From a virus: 51,998 nucleotides of DNA. Under the pieces are notes generated by a model. That model made no database searches. It was not told where the DNA came from and saw nothing but the letters and a program-made list of their open reading frames with translations. Each line of letters opens with the position of its first letter. The stretch's first letter is position 1. The stretch lies in the IMG/VR virus record IMGVR_UViG_3300038420_000078, positions 1 through 51,998 of that record, one strand, 5' to 3'. A program made the position numbers and the translations under genes. Below are positions 27,392-37,414 of this stretch, one piece after another.

Positions 27392-29311
27392 TCATGCACT
27401 AATCCGTCTCAGTTTTAACGATGACCCGGCTGCTATGGTAGTGCCTGTCCCGCTTGAAGCGTTCTGTGCTGCTCTTGGTAAAAATGTTCCATAGTCAGCG
27501 GCGGTCACGGTAAATACACCTCTAGCAAATACTTCCGTAGGGGCTGTAATTGCCCCACTATTTACTGCGGTGGCCAATGCTGCTATGTTTTGATTAGTTA
27601 TTAACGTAGTCCCTCCGTAAATCTTCACTGATGCGTTAAGCATTGATACCGTGGCGGTTCCACCGTTAAAATCAATATTTATCCCGCCAGCGGCAACCCC
27701 CGCCGTTATCAACAGTTGTAATTCAAATTCATATGTAGAACCGGGGTTTAAATTTTGCCATCCTGTCGGTAAATAGATTGTGCCTAACCCGGTGATTGCA
27801 GCCAGCATCGTGTTCGATGTATAAGTAATTGGACTTGTAACATAGGTATCTCCTAGAAATCCTGGGATACCTCCAAATGTTACATCGCAGTCCGCCCTAT
27901 TATATCCAGAAGCAAAATACGCGACAACTCTGGTTTGCGATGGAATACTTATATTCCTATTTTGATCGATAAAAGTGAAACTGGCTCCTGCATCAGCATT
28001 ATAGCACTCTATAAGAGCTGTCATTCCGGCATAATATGCAGCCATAACGGCGCAAGACCCTGTTGGCATATCTTGGCATATTACCTCGGTAATCGTCGCC
28101 ATCCCAGCGTTGTAAACGCCATATGCAATTCCAGTGCCGCTCACCTCAGCGTGTATATCTTCAACATGCGCCTCTGAATTCGAGTCTATCCATACCCCAT
28201 AAAATGGATTTGCTGGTGTATTAACAGTAACCGCACTAATAGTCTTTATGCTGATTTGATGCGATGATTGTAAATAAATACCAGCAATACACCCAGTACT
28301 GCCCCATATATCAATACGCTCTATAGCATTGTGCGCAGGGACATTCCCACCTAGCGATCCATTATACCATATACCATACTTAGTAGGATAAGCTAGCCCA
28401 CAATCAATAACAGCACATTGCTCCTGAACACTCTCACTATAAACACACGTTAACCCGGAAACTGTGTGTGGGTTTGATATAGCTATACGCTCCAGTATGG
28501 TCGCAAACGCCGTGGGTGAGGCATCGTTCCATCGAGGGCCTAGTTGAATCATCCAAGGATAAGTTGTGGAATTCCATGTTGACGCCGCCCATATTCGAGT
28601 GTTTAACGATCCTTGACCACTCAGGATAACACCATCAGGAATAACAATAGTCGCGGATATTTGATACTCTCCAGCCGGTAAAAGAGCAAAATTTCCTTGT
28701 ATCGCACCTTCGCCAGAATAGTTTGTTTGGGTAGCAGTTTCACATAGATTAAGCCATAATTGAAGATTGTTGGTTACGTCCGCGCCATCCACCAAAACTC
28801 CGCACGCTCCTGCATTAACAGGCCCGTTGACGACTAGCTGCCACCAGGTTCCGTTGCTATCTTGGAGCGCCATCGGGCCAGAACAGCAAGTGAATGGGGC
28901 GGTTCCGGCGGATGACGTGTTGACGCAGCCGCCGACCAAGGCGGCAAGAGCGACGGTATAGGTAGTGCTGACTGAGAATGCCCCAGATGCGAGGCCGTAT
29001 CCAGAGACGTAGTAGGTCGTTCCGGCTACTAACCCCGTTGGGAGAATGCCACCAAAAATGACTGGTGCGCCAGCAGGCAACCCATGAGAAGCCCACGAAA
29101 CCACAGCGGGAGACGCATCGGTTATCGTGACGGTGGCGGAATTGACGCCTTGATTGGTGTAAGCGCCTCCAGCGCCCAGATCTCCAGCCGTCGAAAACCC
29201 AGTCGTGACAATCGTGTTTATGCCCGCCGCCGGCTTATAAGTTGCGATAGCCGCGCGGGTGATTCCAGTGGCGGTGGTGAATGGAGACGGGGGAAAAAAT
29301 TCGCCAGCCAT
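27392..29311 (-). CDS. beta-helix tailspike-like protein (639 aa)
   Basis: ATG at 29311 begins MAGEFFPPSPFTTATGITRA. After an N-terminal 110 residues, the middle has long runs of short strands (AIERIDIWGSTGCIAGIYLQ, SHQISIKTISAVTV, HVEDIHAEVSGTGIAYGVYN) typical of the right-handed beta-helix of pectate-lyase-like tailspikes. Such proteins bind or cut host surface polysaccharide. The DNA is clearly more AT-rich than its neighbours, a sign of separate origin. The gene lies next to other fibre genes at the distal end of the virion operon. Confidence 0.65.
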   Translation of the reverse strand: MAGEFFPPSPFTTATGITRAAIATYKPAAGINTIVTTGFSTAGDLGAGGAYTNQGVNSATVTITDASPAVVSWASHGLPAGAPVIFGGILPTGLVAGTTYYVSGYGLASGAFSVSTTYTVALAALVGGCVNTSSAGTAPFTCCSGPMALQDSNGTWWQLVVNGPVNAGACGVLVDGADVTNNLQLWLNLCETATQTNYSGEGAIQGNFALLPAGEYQISATIVIPDGVILSGQGSLNTRIWAASTWNSTTYPWMIQLGPRWNDASPTAFATILERIAISNPHTVSGLTCVYSESVQEQCAVIDCGLAYPTKYGIWYNGSLGGNVPAHNAIERIDIWGSTGCIAGIYLQSSHQISIKTISAVTVNTPANPFYGVWIDSNSEAHVEDIHAEVSGTGIAYGVYNAGMATITEVICQDMPTGSCAVMAAYYAGMTALIECYNADAGASFTFIDQNRNISIPSQTRVVAYFASGYNRADCDVTFGGIPGFLGDTYVTSPITYTSNTMLAAITGLGTIYLPTGWQNLNPGSTYEFELQLLITAGVAAGGINIDFNGGTATVSMLNASVKIYGGTTLITNQNIAALATAVNSGAITAPTEVFARGVFTVTAADYGTFLPRAAQNASSGTGTTIAAGSSLKLRRISA

Positions 29312-29312
29312 A

Positions 29313-30338
29313 TCAGTAGACCTCCATGAACGAGACAAGTTCCGACGAACCGGCGATGCCGTAAACAGCCGCGCCGCCGTCGATGACGAGGTTTGCGCCT
29401 TGCGTGCCAATCAGCGGAACGCCAGTTGCCAGCGCGACGCCAGATGCTCCCACGCGGACCAGCGTATTGCCCTCTTGGAAAATAGTCACGTTTTTCCGGC
29501 CGGTTCGCGCCGCGACGATCAAAGTCGCGGTTACTCCGACCGTGACCTGATTGGTGGCGATGTTGGCGTAGGTTTCGCTGATAAATCCAATGTTGTTTCC
29601 ACCATTCGGCAGAGGCGTTCCTAGCGCCGTGACGCTATCGGTGGCGCTAAGTTCATAAGCAATCGTGGTCGTGCCGGAACCGGCGGAAGTCTGAACCAGC
29701 AGAATCGCGGTCCAGCCCCCGATATTCACTTTAACGACATTGTTGGCTGAAAAGGTCTGTCCTAAAATTCCTGATGTTGGGTTGACGTAGTTGAGATTTC
29801 CAGTCGTCGTTCCGTCCGGCATAAGGCCATAAATCGAGATCGTCCCGAACGTTCCATTGTTCGTAAGGGATAACCGCATTGTCCCCATGCTGTCGGTAAT
29901 TGGAATGGCGACGCAGCCCGCCGTCGTCGTGCCATTGAGCGTCGAACCGCCGTTATAACCAGAAGCGCATGTGGCGGCGGTCGCTGTCGTCGCGGCCGCG
30001 ATGGTTAATCCAGTTCCGGCCCAATCAGGTTCCGATACATGCAAATTTCCAGCACTGCCGACTAGGAGCGGGGCTTGAAGGCCATTAGTTGGATTAAAGC
30101 TATGCTGCGTATAGGTATATGGGCCACCAATCACGTCTGCGAATGCCAATTGACCGAGGGTCGTGCCGCTCGAATAGGCCGATCCTCCGGCATAGAGCCC
30201 CCATGCGGCGGCCGTGCTTGGCGATACAAAAAACGGAAGACCAGATGAACCGCCTTGACCCCAACCGATGGTTTGCGCACGCGCGGGCGCTGCCAATGCA
30301 AGCAGCGAGCAGATGATAAGTCCTAAAATGCGTCTCAT
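29313..30338 (-). CDS. virion-type protein with signal peptide (341 aa)
   Basis: MRRILGLIICSLLALAAPAR (AxA site before Q) is a clear Sec signal peptide. The mature protein is beta-rich, Gly/Thr/Ser-rich and ends in a domain (VTATLIVAARTGRKNVTIFQ, then AAVYGIAGSSELVSFMEVY) shared with the 122-aa protein at 50215. The signal peptide is odd for a virion protein assembled in the cytoplasm. A secreted adhesin-type or host-surface protein is another possibility. It lies between the tailspike and a small secreted protein. Confidence 0.5.
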   Translation of the reverse strand: MRRILGLIICSLLALAAPARAQTIGWGQGGSSGLPFFVSPSTAAAWGLYAGGSAYSSGTTLGQLAFADVIGGPYTYTQHSFNPTNGLQAPLLVGSAGNLHVSEPDWAGTGLTIAAATTATAATCASGYNGGSTLNGTTTAGCVAIPITDSMGTMRLSLTNNGTFGTISIYGLMPDGTTTGNLNYVNPTSGILGQTFSANNVVKVNIGGWTAILLVQTSAGSGTTTIAYELSATDSVTALGTPLPNGGNNIGFISETYANIATNQVTVGVTATLIVAARTGRKNVTIFQEGNTLVRVGASGVALATGVPLIGTQGANLVIDGGAAVYGIAGSSELVSFMEVY

Positions 30339-30379
30339 GTTTTTGCCCTTATCATTGCTCGATGCCCGTATTTTTGGCG

Positions 30380-30619
30380 TTACTTGGCCGGTTCGGCGGC
30401 GGGAGTCGGGTGAGCAACCGGCGCGGGCGGCGGAGTGAATGCTCCCTGCACCTTTTTGAAAGCCGGAGCGGCCTGCGACGCCGCGATCTGTGCATTGATG
30501 ACCGCCTGCAACTCGGCTTGCGTCAGAGTGACGGTCGGCTCCTCGGCGGCGAACGCCAACCCAATGCCCATGCCGAACATAAATCCGGCGATTGCGAGGG
30601 AGATTTTGAACGATTTCAT
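30380..30619 (-). CDS. small secreted protein (79 aa)
   Basis: ATG at 30619 starts a signal peptide (MKSFKISLAIAGFMFGMGIG, cleaved near AFAA). The mature part is a helix with TLTQAELQAVINAQIAAS and a Pro/Ala-rich tail. It sits between tail-fibre genes. No family recognised; role unknown. Confidence 0.5.
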   Translation of the reverse strand: MKSFKISLAIAGFMFGMGIGLAFAAEEPTVTLTQAELQAVINAQIAASQAAPAFKKVQGAFTPPPAPVAHPTPAAEPAK

Positions 30620-30718
30620 CTGTTTTTCCTTTAGCAGAGCGGTGGACCGGTCAAGTCTGCTGTTATACCCCGTCACCCTGACCGATCCGAAATCGCGTGA
30701 CGGGAATTTCTTGTTATA

Positions 30719-30901
30719 TCATCGACGCCGTGGCGGCGCATGAAAAGAAGCAGCGCATTCCGACGGCATCTGTTTATAGACCGATAACGTCACGGGACCC
30801 TGAGGACCGAGAACGGTTTTGGAAGTCTTCTCCAGCGTGCATGTGGCCGCGTTAGCGCTCCCGCTGAAGATCAGACACAAACCAAGAAAGAGCCATCTCA
30901 T
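30719..30901 (-). CDS. small secreted protein (60 aa)
   Basis: Signal peptide MRWLFLGLCLIFSGSANAAT followed by a mature part with two Cys and a basic C-terminus. ATG lies 10 bases after the long fibre gene. Together with the previous gene it forms a run of secreted small proteins inside the virion operon. Confidence 0.5.
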   Translation of the reverse strand: MRWLFLGLCLIFSGSANAATCTLEKTSKTVLGPQGPVTLSVYKQMPSECAASFHAPPRRR

Positions 30902-30911
30902 TTTGTTTCCT

Positions 30912-33900
30912 TCACTGATCTAGTTCGGCTGATCCAACAGGAACCGTAGCGGCGGCGGTCGTCGATGTAACGAACAAGAGATCATAAGGCTGCCCAGCGG
31001 TTATCGTCGCGGTATGCGTCAGATCGCTGCAAGTTGTAGCGGCTGCCGAGATCGTGCATGTCGGTCCGCTCGCCGGCGAGGCGTTATTCACTCTAAGCGT
31101 TACCGTAAACGTCTGTCCGGTTCCGGGCGCGACATTGACAAAAGCGTAAAGATTTCTAAAGGTTCCGGCCCGAGGTGTTATCCAATTGGAGGTATTTTCT
31201 GTCGTTGAAGTCTGATAGCCCATATAATAAGTAGTAGCTGGGGCGGTTATCGTGCCAGGCGCGCCGAAATTGGCGATTGTCGGCACGCTACCATAAATAG
31301 CAGGGCCTCCCGCCGTGCTGGCCGCTATGGCCAATGCAGTCGGGACGTTGAGGCCGAGGCCCGTAATCCCGCTGAGGGGAACCGCGGCCGCCGTGACCGA
31401 CGTGTTGCAGCCAAATCCCGTGCTGGTCGTCCAATTCACGGCGGAAGCGGCCGTGCTGCAGGATGTCATGGCGAGCGCGGTTGGCGATGCGGAACTGGCG
31501 GTCGCATTACCGACAACCGTATTCGCGGCCTGTGTAGCGAGGACACTGAGCGGATGCGTTCCCGCGCCGGCCACTGTTCCCGAGAATGTCGGACTGGCCG
31601 ACAAAACCATGTTTCCCGTGCCTGTGACGGCATTCGAGAGCGTGACGCCGCCATAGGTCAAAGCCGCGCTTAGTGTCGTGGCCGGAGTGATCGTCACCGC
31701 CCCCGTGGAGACGTTGCCGATTCCGATTGTGCCAGAGCCCTTGGCGTTGATGGTCAGAGCTTCATTTGTCCCTGACGAAATGACTGAAATCGCGAGACCG
31801 CCGGCCGCCGCCGCCGATTTGATATTGATCCCGGTCGCGGAAGACGCCGTGGACGCGTCCACGTTAAACGCTGGGTTTGTCGCGCCATTTAGCCCCACTG
31901 CTAGCGCGTTCGCGGACGCGGAAGTGATCGTGTCCGCCGCGCTTGTGAGTGTGGAACTGATCGCCGCTGTTCCGGTGATCGCAAGCGCGTTTGAACCGAT
32001 TGTGGCGCCATTGAGCGCAAGTGATGTCGCCAAGAGAGTCGTGAATTTACCCGTCGCCGCGGTCGTCGCGCCGATGGCTCCTTGGAAACCTGTGCTCGTC
32101 ACCGTGCCGCAACTTAGTTGCGTGGTCGTCGTTGGCGCGGTGCATCGGAAATCGAGATATGATCCATGCGCGGTTGCGCTGAAATTCTCTTGCGCCACCA
32201 TATGAACGCCGGAGGTTCCGACTGATGCCCAAGAAGTTCCGTCAAACGGCCTGGTGTCAAAATCGGCCAAAACCGCCCCGGACAAAACTCCGCTCGGAGA
32301 TGCCTCCGTTCCATTGGCTGTGCGAGCAACGAAGCTTGGATAATCCACTCCAAACGTCATTATTTCGACATTGGCGGCGGTTGAGTTAGCGGCGACGATT
32401 TGTAATCCAGAGCCGGTAAGCGCTTCCGGCGCGGCTGAATTCAAATCGACAATTATCAGTCCGGAAGTCGTCAAAGATGTGAGCGTTCCGACACTCGTCA
32501 GAGACGAAAGCGTGACGCCAGATGGCAGCGTTGTTCCTGTGAGCCCGCTCGCGGGAGCCGACGCCGCTGAGATTGACGTATTACATTGAAACCCGGCCGC
32601 GATTTGCCATTGGAGCGCGCTACCCGCCCCATAGCAGGAAGGCATTGCGAGAGCCGATGGCGTGGTCGCGGTCAATGCGCCAACCACGGTGTTCGCGGCT
32701 TGTGAAGCCAATCCCGCCAACGGTAGTCCAGTGAGATAGGTAGCCGTGCCGCTACTCGGAGTTCCGAGCGCGCCGCCGTTGACGACGAAAGAACCCGCTG
32801 TGCCGATGTTCACGCTAACTGCGGTCGGGACGCCAGTTCCAGGAGTCACCGTCGCGAGCGCCCCGAAAGCCGTCCCACTGGTCTTGGTGCAAGTCAAAGC
32901 GCCGGTGTTGGCAAGCGTGCAATCGCCCGACGCAGTAACCCATGTCGGAATAACCGACCCATTTTCGACTAGGAACTGCCCGGATATGCCGGTGGTCAAA
33001 CCAGACACGGTTGTTCCGTTTGCGGCATAATAGGCAAGATCATATGCGTTTCCGGACGAAACCGTTCCGCCGCCACCGCCCGTGGTGCATGGGCCACCGG
33101 CATCGGTTACGCCATTAGAACCCCATTGCAGACAGTCGCCGACCGTTGGAACGACGGTATTTACGAGCGGAAATCCGCTTGCATGATTGACCTGGATTGC
33201 TAGAGCCGTCTCGACGCCAGGTCCAAAGCCAGAGAGCACTGCTATCGGGATGGTCCCCGATCCAGACGCCGTGCCTGAAAACACAGGACTCGCCAGAGTT
33301 TTGTTGGAAAGCGTCTGCGCCAATCCGATCATGTCGAACGTGTCGCTGGCCGTCAATGCGGGGATTGTCGCATTGTAGGCAGACGATCCGGTGTAGGCCG
33401 TGACGATCGTGATCGTGGCAGTTGACGTATTGCCATAAAGCGCGATTGATCCGGCCAATGTGCCGGACGTTCCCAAGGTGGGTGTCGGCGTGAAAGCCGG
33501 GCCAGCACCAGCTAGAACCCCGCCAACTGCGCCTGTGATCGCGATGTTGCCGGTCGCGGCGGTAATCGTCAGAGGGCTGCTTGCCGTAACCGCTGGAGTG
33601 CCGCTTGATGTTCCAACCATCCATAGTGGAGAGCCAGCGGCGGCTTGAGGTTCGATTGCAAATGAGCCGGACGTAGAGCCATTGAGTTGAATTTTTCCGA
33701 GATTGCCTCCGTTCGCCCCGAGCGTGATCTGCGCCTGCGGGCCGGCAAAATTCTGCGTGACGGAATAGGTGCCGGCATGTGCGTAATTGAGCGACGCGAC
33801 CACGGCGCCCGTCGTCGGACTAATAGTCAGGCTCCCGTCTGAATTGGTGACGGAGCCAACCGCGCCAGATCCGGAACCGCAAGGCGATCCGGTGATGCTG

Positions 33901-35777
33901 AGTTGTCCCGTGCTGCCAGCTTGCACGCATGACGTTCCGCCGCTGGCGAGCCCCGGAATGAGCACGGAAGCGCCAGCTTCCGTGCTCCCGAGAAACATGA
34001 CATTGTTTCCTGCCGTCCACGTCATATTATTTTCAACGCTGCTGGCATTGAAATAATTAAAGACAATACTTTGAGAAACTACGTTAGCTCCGCTCGTGGC
34101 GGACGCACCGAGAGCCAGTCCCCATCCCGCAACGCCGTCGCCAGTGGTGATGGCGGCGAAAGAGTAAGTGCCAGTAAGCCAAAGTCCAACCGGCGAAGTG
34201 CTTATGTCTTGAATCGACGCGATCGAATGAGTAGTGGGAACTAGAGTGCTGATTCCAAGTCCAATATCTGCATTGTCGTCGATCTCGATATCGGAAGTGG
34301 ACGCCGAATATGGACCGGCGATTAACATTCCGTAAAAGGCTTGAGTTTTAGGCCCAGGGGGCGAGGCAAAACTTATATAAGCAGTTATAGTATGTGTGCC
34401 GTATCCTCCTACATAAATCGTATAGCAATCAATTACTCCAGGAGTGCAATCAATTTGGCCCCCCTTGTTAAAGTCAAACTCGGCTCCGATCATAAATGAA
34501 TTATCAGCCATCGAACTTACATCATGCGATTCACCCCATGAACCACCAGCGACATTTGCATGCGTAACCCAAGAGTAGAATGCTCCGACCTTATTGGCGA
34601 CGATGGAGTTGTTAACATAGGTCCATGTGAGCACCCCATCCGAGCATGTTCCGCTGACGCAGGTAGGAGGCGTCGCACCTGACGTTCCGAGGCCCGCAGT
34701 TGAATAAAGATTTCCTGCATTGTTCACATAAAACAGTGAAGGCGTCGCGGAGAGCCATCCCCACGTTACCGCGCCGTCCGAGCATGTTGCATCAAGGGTC
34801 GGACAATTCGGAGCCGTCGGGCCAGATGTCCCGCCCGGTGCCGAGTAATAGAGATTCCCCCCGCTGGTCACATACGAAAACCCAGGATAGACGTGTCCAG
34901 TGACCCATGCCGCGCCAAAAGGCGTCGTGGCGGTCCAAGGAGGCGAAAGCCCCGTGTTGGATACGCTATCGAGCGAAAACAGATATTCCGACTTGCTCGC
35001 GTCGAGCGCCGTCGTCCAGCGCCCATAAACCGCCGTCAGAAAATCATTTGCGATACATCCGGTGAGATAACAGACTTGAAGAGTCGCGCCTCCGGCGGAA
35101 ACCGCAAATATGTCGGCCGGAGGAGATTGCAAATTGACAACCGATGCCGATCCTGTGAATTCAGAGATTCCTCCGAAAACAGGCGACGTTGCGGATGGTA
35201 GTCCGAGTGGATTATTTAGTGCATAGCCCAGCGCTGAAAAAACATATGCTCCATATGTGAACTGTTCCAGCAAGCCAGCACTTCCCCCAGTTCCGATATA
35301 GAGTCCATATCCCGCAACAGAACTTGTAATAGCAGTGCCAATACCTATCGTGCAATCTTTTAGAAGCGTTCCTATAGTGTTATTCCAACAGGCGAAATCG
35401 TTTACCGTCGTCGAACCCGGACCGGTAATACCACCACCGCCCGTTCCGAATGGCCCGACCGTTTCGCCATTGACTCGCGCATAGACACCATTTGAAGTCG
35501 CCCAAAGATCGCCATTGACTGGCGATGTTGGCGCGACTCCGGGAGGAATGTTAAATCCGCTCGAACTTAGGGATGATGGATTTGTTATGAGTTCTCCGGT
35601 CATAACTCCGCCGGCGATGTTCAATGGTGTATAACTTAAAACATCTTGTTTTGTCGCAAATGCCGCGTTCCACTGCGCGGCGGTTGGAACTTCTCCATGA
35701 TAAAACCCAGGATTACTTTGACAGAACGCTGTTCCACTAAAAAGACAAAATAATGCCGAGAGTATTATCTTGCGCAT
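30912..35777 (-). CDS. giant tail-fibre-like protein with signal peptide (1621 aa)
   Basis: Start ATG at 35777 (MRKIILSALFCLFSGTAFCQ) gives a signal peptide; the next segment GEVPTAAQWNAAFATKQDV then TPLNIAGGVMTGELIT is the N-terminal layout of phage tail fibres that attach to the baseplate. The body is Gly/Ser/Thr/Ala-rich beta repeats, with an internal duplication around AANTVVGNATA ... CNTSVTAA and AANTVVGALTA ... CNTSISAA. Long fibre proteins normally have no signal peptide. It may be a fibre that uses the periplasm, or a surface protein. Length is far above common fibres. Confidence 0.6.
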   Translation of the reverse strand: MRKIILSALFCLFSGTAFCQSNPGFYHGEVPTAAQWNAAFATKQDVLSYTPLNIAGGVMTGELITNPSSLSSSGFNIPPGVAPTSPVNGDLWATSNGVYARVNGETVGPFGTGGGGITGPGSTTVNDFACWNNTIGTLLKDCTIGIGTAITSSVAGYGLYIGTGGSAGLLEQFTYGAYVFSALGYALNNPLGLPSATSPVFGGISEFTGSASVVNLQSPPADIFAVSAGGATLQVCYLTGCIANDFLTAVYGRWTTALDASKSEYLFSLDSVSNTGLSPPWTATTPFGAAWVTGHVYPGFSYVTSGGNLYYSAPGGTSGPTAPNCPTLDATCSDGAVTWGWLSATPSLFYVNNAGNLYSTAGLGTSGATPPTCVSGTCSDGVLTWTYVNNSIVANKVGAFYSWVTHANVAGGSWGESHDVSSMADNSFMIGAEFDFNKGGQIDCTPGVIDCYTIYVGGYGTHTITAYISFASPPGPKTQAFYGMLIAGPYSASTSDIEIDDNADIGLGISTLVPTTHSIASIQDISTSPVGLWLTGTYSFAAITTGDGVAGWGLALGASATSGANVVSQSIVFNYFNASSVENNMTWTAGNNVMFLGSTEAGASVLIPGLASGGTSCVQAGSTGQLSITGSPCGSGSGAVGSVTNSDGSLTISPTTGAVVASLNYAHAGTYSVTQNFAGPQAQITLGANGGNLGKIQLNGSTSGSFAIEPQAAAGSPLWMVGTSSGTPAVTASSPLTITAATGNIAITGAVGGVLAGAGPAFTPTPTLGTSGTLAGSIALYGNTSTATITIVTAYTGSSAYNATIPALTASDTFDMIGLAQTLSNKTLASPVFSGTASGSGTIPIAVLSGFGPGVETALAIQVNHASGFPLVNTVVPTVGDCLQWGSNGVTDAGGPCTTGGGGGTVSSGNAYDLAYYAANGTTVSGLTTGISGQFLVENGSVIPTWVTASGDCTLANTGALTCTKTSGTAFGALATVTPGTGVPTAVSVNIGTAGSFVVNGGALGTPSSGTATYLTGLPLAGLASQAANTVVGALTATTPSALAMPSCYGAGSALQWQIAAGFQCNTSISAASAPASGLTGTTLPSGVTLSSLTSVGTLTSLTTSGLIIVDLNSAAPEALTGSGLQIVAANSTAANVEIMTFGVDYPSFVARTANGTEASPSGVLSGAVLADFDTRPFDGTSWASVGTSGVHMVAQENFSATAHGSYLDFRCTAPTTTTQLSCGTVTSTGFQGAIGATTAATGKFTTLLATSLALNGATIGSNALAITGTAAISSTLTSAADTITSASANALAVGLNGATNPAFNVDASTASSATGINIKSAAAAGGLAISVISSGTNEALTINAKGSGTIGIGNVSTGAVTITPATTLSAALTYGGVTLSNAVTGTGNMVLSASPTFSGTVAGAGTHPLSVLATQAANTVVGNATASSASPTALAMTSCSTAASAVNWTTSTGFGCNTSVTAAAVPLSGITGLGLNVPTALAIAASTAGGPAIYGSVPTIANFGAPGTITAPATTYYMGYQTSTTENTSNWITPRAGTFRNLYAFVNVAPGTGQTFTVTLRVNNASPASGPTCTISAAATTCSDLTHTATITAGQPYDLLFVTSTTAAATVPVGSAELDQ

Positions 35778-35811
35778 TTGGACGTGTCCCTTTAGCGAGT
35801 TCATTTTGATT

Positions 35812-36363
35812 TCACGAATTCTTAGGCCAAGCGGGGATCGGCGATGGCGGCGTATCGATTTGTGCCGTAGTCGTGATGGTTCCAGCATTGATCGCCATCA
35901 TGACGGCTCCCCATGTCGCCTGAACGGCAACATAAAAGTTGCAGATCGCCTCGAATATCGTCTCTACTTGCTGCGCGGTCAGCATGACGACACCACTTGG
36001 AAATACGTGAGTGATTGCCGCGCTCGGATTGGCGATGGCGAACGCCGAAGCGGCGCTCACGCGCGCATAGCTTAGCACATCGGTTCCGCATTGGATATTT
36101 TGTGCCGGATGGCCAGAAGAGGCAATGTCGATAGTGATCCCGCCAGTCTCGATCATCGAAGCCTTTTTCTTGGCATAGGCGATGAGTTGGGAGGCTGTAT
36201 AGATCGGCTTCGGCGGAGCTGATGCGATTCCTTGCGCATCTATCAACCAGCCGACGGCGACCTCTGGATAACTGGAAACGTCAACAATCCTGATGCCGGC
36301 ATTGAATTTCGGATGGCCTGGATGGAGCGCGAAGACAACGCCATTATAGACTTCCGCGAACAT
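35812..36363 (-). CDS. DUF4376-like tail protein (183 aa)
   Basis: ATG after AAGGAGAAAGAA (36363). The N-terminus (FAEVYNGVVFALHPGHPKFN) resembles the start of small fibre-associated proteins; the C-terminal half (VFPSGVVMLTAQQVETIFEA ... AINAGTITTTAQID) matches DUF4376, a domain of tail fibre or fibre-assembly proteins. Likely accessory of the fibre downstream. Overlaps none but is 11 bases from the next gene. Confidence 0.6.
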   Translation of the reverse strand: MFAEVYNGVVFALHPGHPKFNAGIRIVDVSSYPEVAVGWLIDAQGIASAPPKPIYTASQLIAYAKKKASMIETGGITIDIASSGHPAQNIQCGTDVLSYARVSAASAFAIANPSAAITHVFPSGVVMLTAQQVETIFEAICNFYVAVQATWGAVMMAINAGTITTTAQIDTPPSPIPAWPKNS

Positions 36364-36373
36364 TTCTTTCTCC

Positions 36374-37408
36374 TTATCGCAACTCATAAATGATGACGAT
36401 GCCCGGCGCGCCATTTCCGCCCGTCAAGGCGCTTCCAGCTCCGGCATTGGAAGTTCCGCTGCCGCCTGACCCGGGTGTCTGTGCGGCGGAACCATTGAAA
36501 GATGCCGGGACAGCCGTTCCGCCGCCTCCGAAAAAGGAAGATCCGCCCGGACCTCCGAAACCATCCCCTGTGTCATTGAGCGTGAATGTCACGCCGCTCG
36601 GGCCGCCCGTGGCGTTGATGATGTTTCCACCCGTGGCTATCGCGCTTACCGCGCCGCCGCTTATGAATAGATTCGTCGATGGTCCGAAGATGACTCCGCC
36701 CGGTCCACCAGGCGCGCTGACGAACGCACCAAAGGATGACGTCCCGCCAGCCGTTCCGGCGGCGCCTGCCCTGCCAACGCCCTTCGCGCCAACCGTCACT
36801 GTCGTTCCGGCAAAGCCCGATGTTATGAGGCTTTTTCCATAGGCTCCGGCAGGCCCCGGCGCTCCAACGGATATTTGCCCCGAAGTCGTGGCGGGAGCGC
36901 CGCCTCCGCCCGCGCCGCCTCCAACCACCTCGACAATGATCTTATTGGTTCCTGATGTTGGCGTATAAGGGCCAGATGACGTGAAGACTTGAATATTAAG
37001 GATGCCCGGTAAAAATACGGCCCAATTCGCGCCGCCAGTGTCAGGATCGGACGTATTGTTGTCGGCGGTGGAAATCCAATAGTTACCCAATGTCGCAGCG
37101 GCGACAACCGCACCTTGGGGATAGCCGCCGATCGCCGTGGAAAATGCCGAGTCCCATGCAACCGGTCCTCCGACCTGGAACCATTGATCCCAAGAAGTCG
37201 AAGCATTTAGAATTCCATTAAAATCCCGGCCATCTGGTGCTTGCCCACCCGAAGGAATCGGGGTGAATGTCAGCGGCGGAAATCCTAATTCGAACGAAGC
37301 CGCTCCGGGAGCGCTTGTCGTCAGTGGAATTGTTCTAATCGTCGTCCCCGGAGTCGCATCGGCCGCGAAGGGAACCTGGAATTTAGCCGGTATCTGTGAA
37401 GCTAACAT
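36374..37408 (-). CDS. tail fibre with glycine-rich receptor-binding domain (344 aa)
   Basis: The N-terminal 120 residues (including GGQAPDGRDFNGILNASTSW) are a fibre attachment type common in phages. From about residue 165 the sequence is a polyglycine-rich domain (VEVVGGGAGGGGA, FGGPGGSSFFGGGGT, GAGSALTGGNGAPGIVIIYE), like the sandwich of polyglycine helices of the gp38-type adhesins that decide host range. So it is the likely host-recognition tip. Confidence 0.65.
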   Translation of the reverse strand: MLASQIPAKFQVPFAADATPGTTIRTIPLTTSAPGAASFELGFPPLTFTPIPSGGQAPDGRDFNGILNASTSWDQWFQVGGPVAWDSAFSTAIGGYPQGAVVAAATLGNYWISTADNNTSDPDTGGANWAVFLPGILNIQVFTSSGPYTPTSGTNKIIVEVVGGGAGGGGAPATTSGQISVGAPGPAGAYGKSLITSGFAGTTVTVGAKGVGRAGAAGTAGGTSSFGAFVSAPGGPGGVIFGPSTNLFISGGAVSAIATGGNIINATGGPSGVTFTLNDTGDGFGGPGGSSFFGGGGTAVPASFNGSAAQTPGSGGSGTSNAGAGSALTGGNGAPGIVIIYELR

Positions 37409-37414
37409 TGGAGT

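Noticed and set aside
30669-30704. CCCGTCAC/GTGACGGG hairpin as terminator
   Set aside because: An 8-bp stem with a 20-base loop and no T tract on either strand; too weak to call.
30912-35777. Diversity-generating retroelement targeting the long fibre
   Set aside because: No reverse transcriptase or template repeat is visible in the window; the internal duplication in the fibre is ordinary repeat structure.
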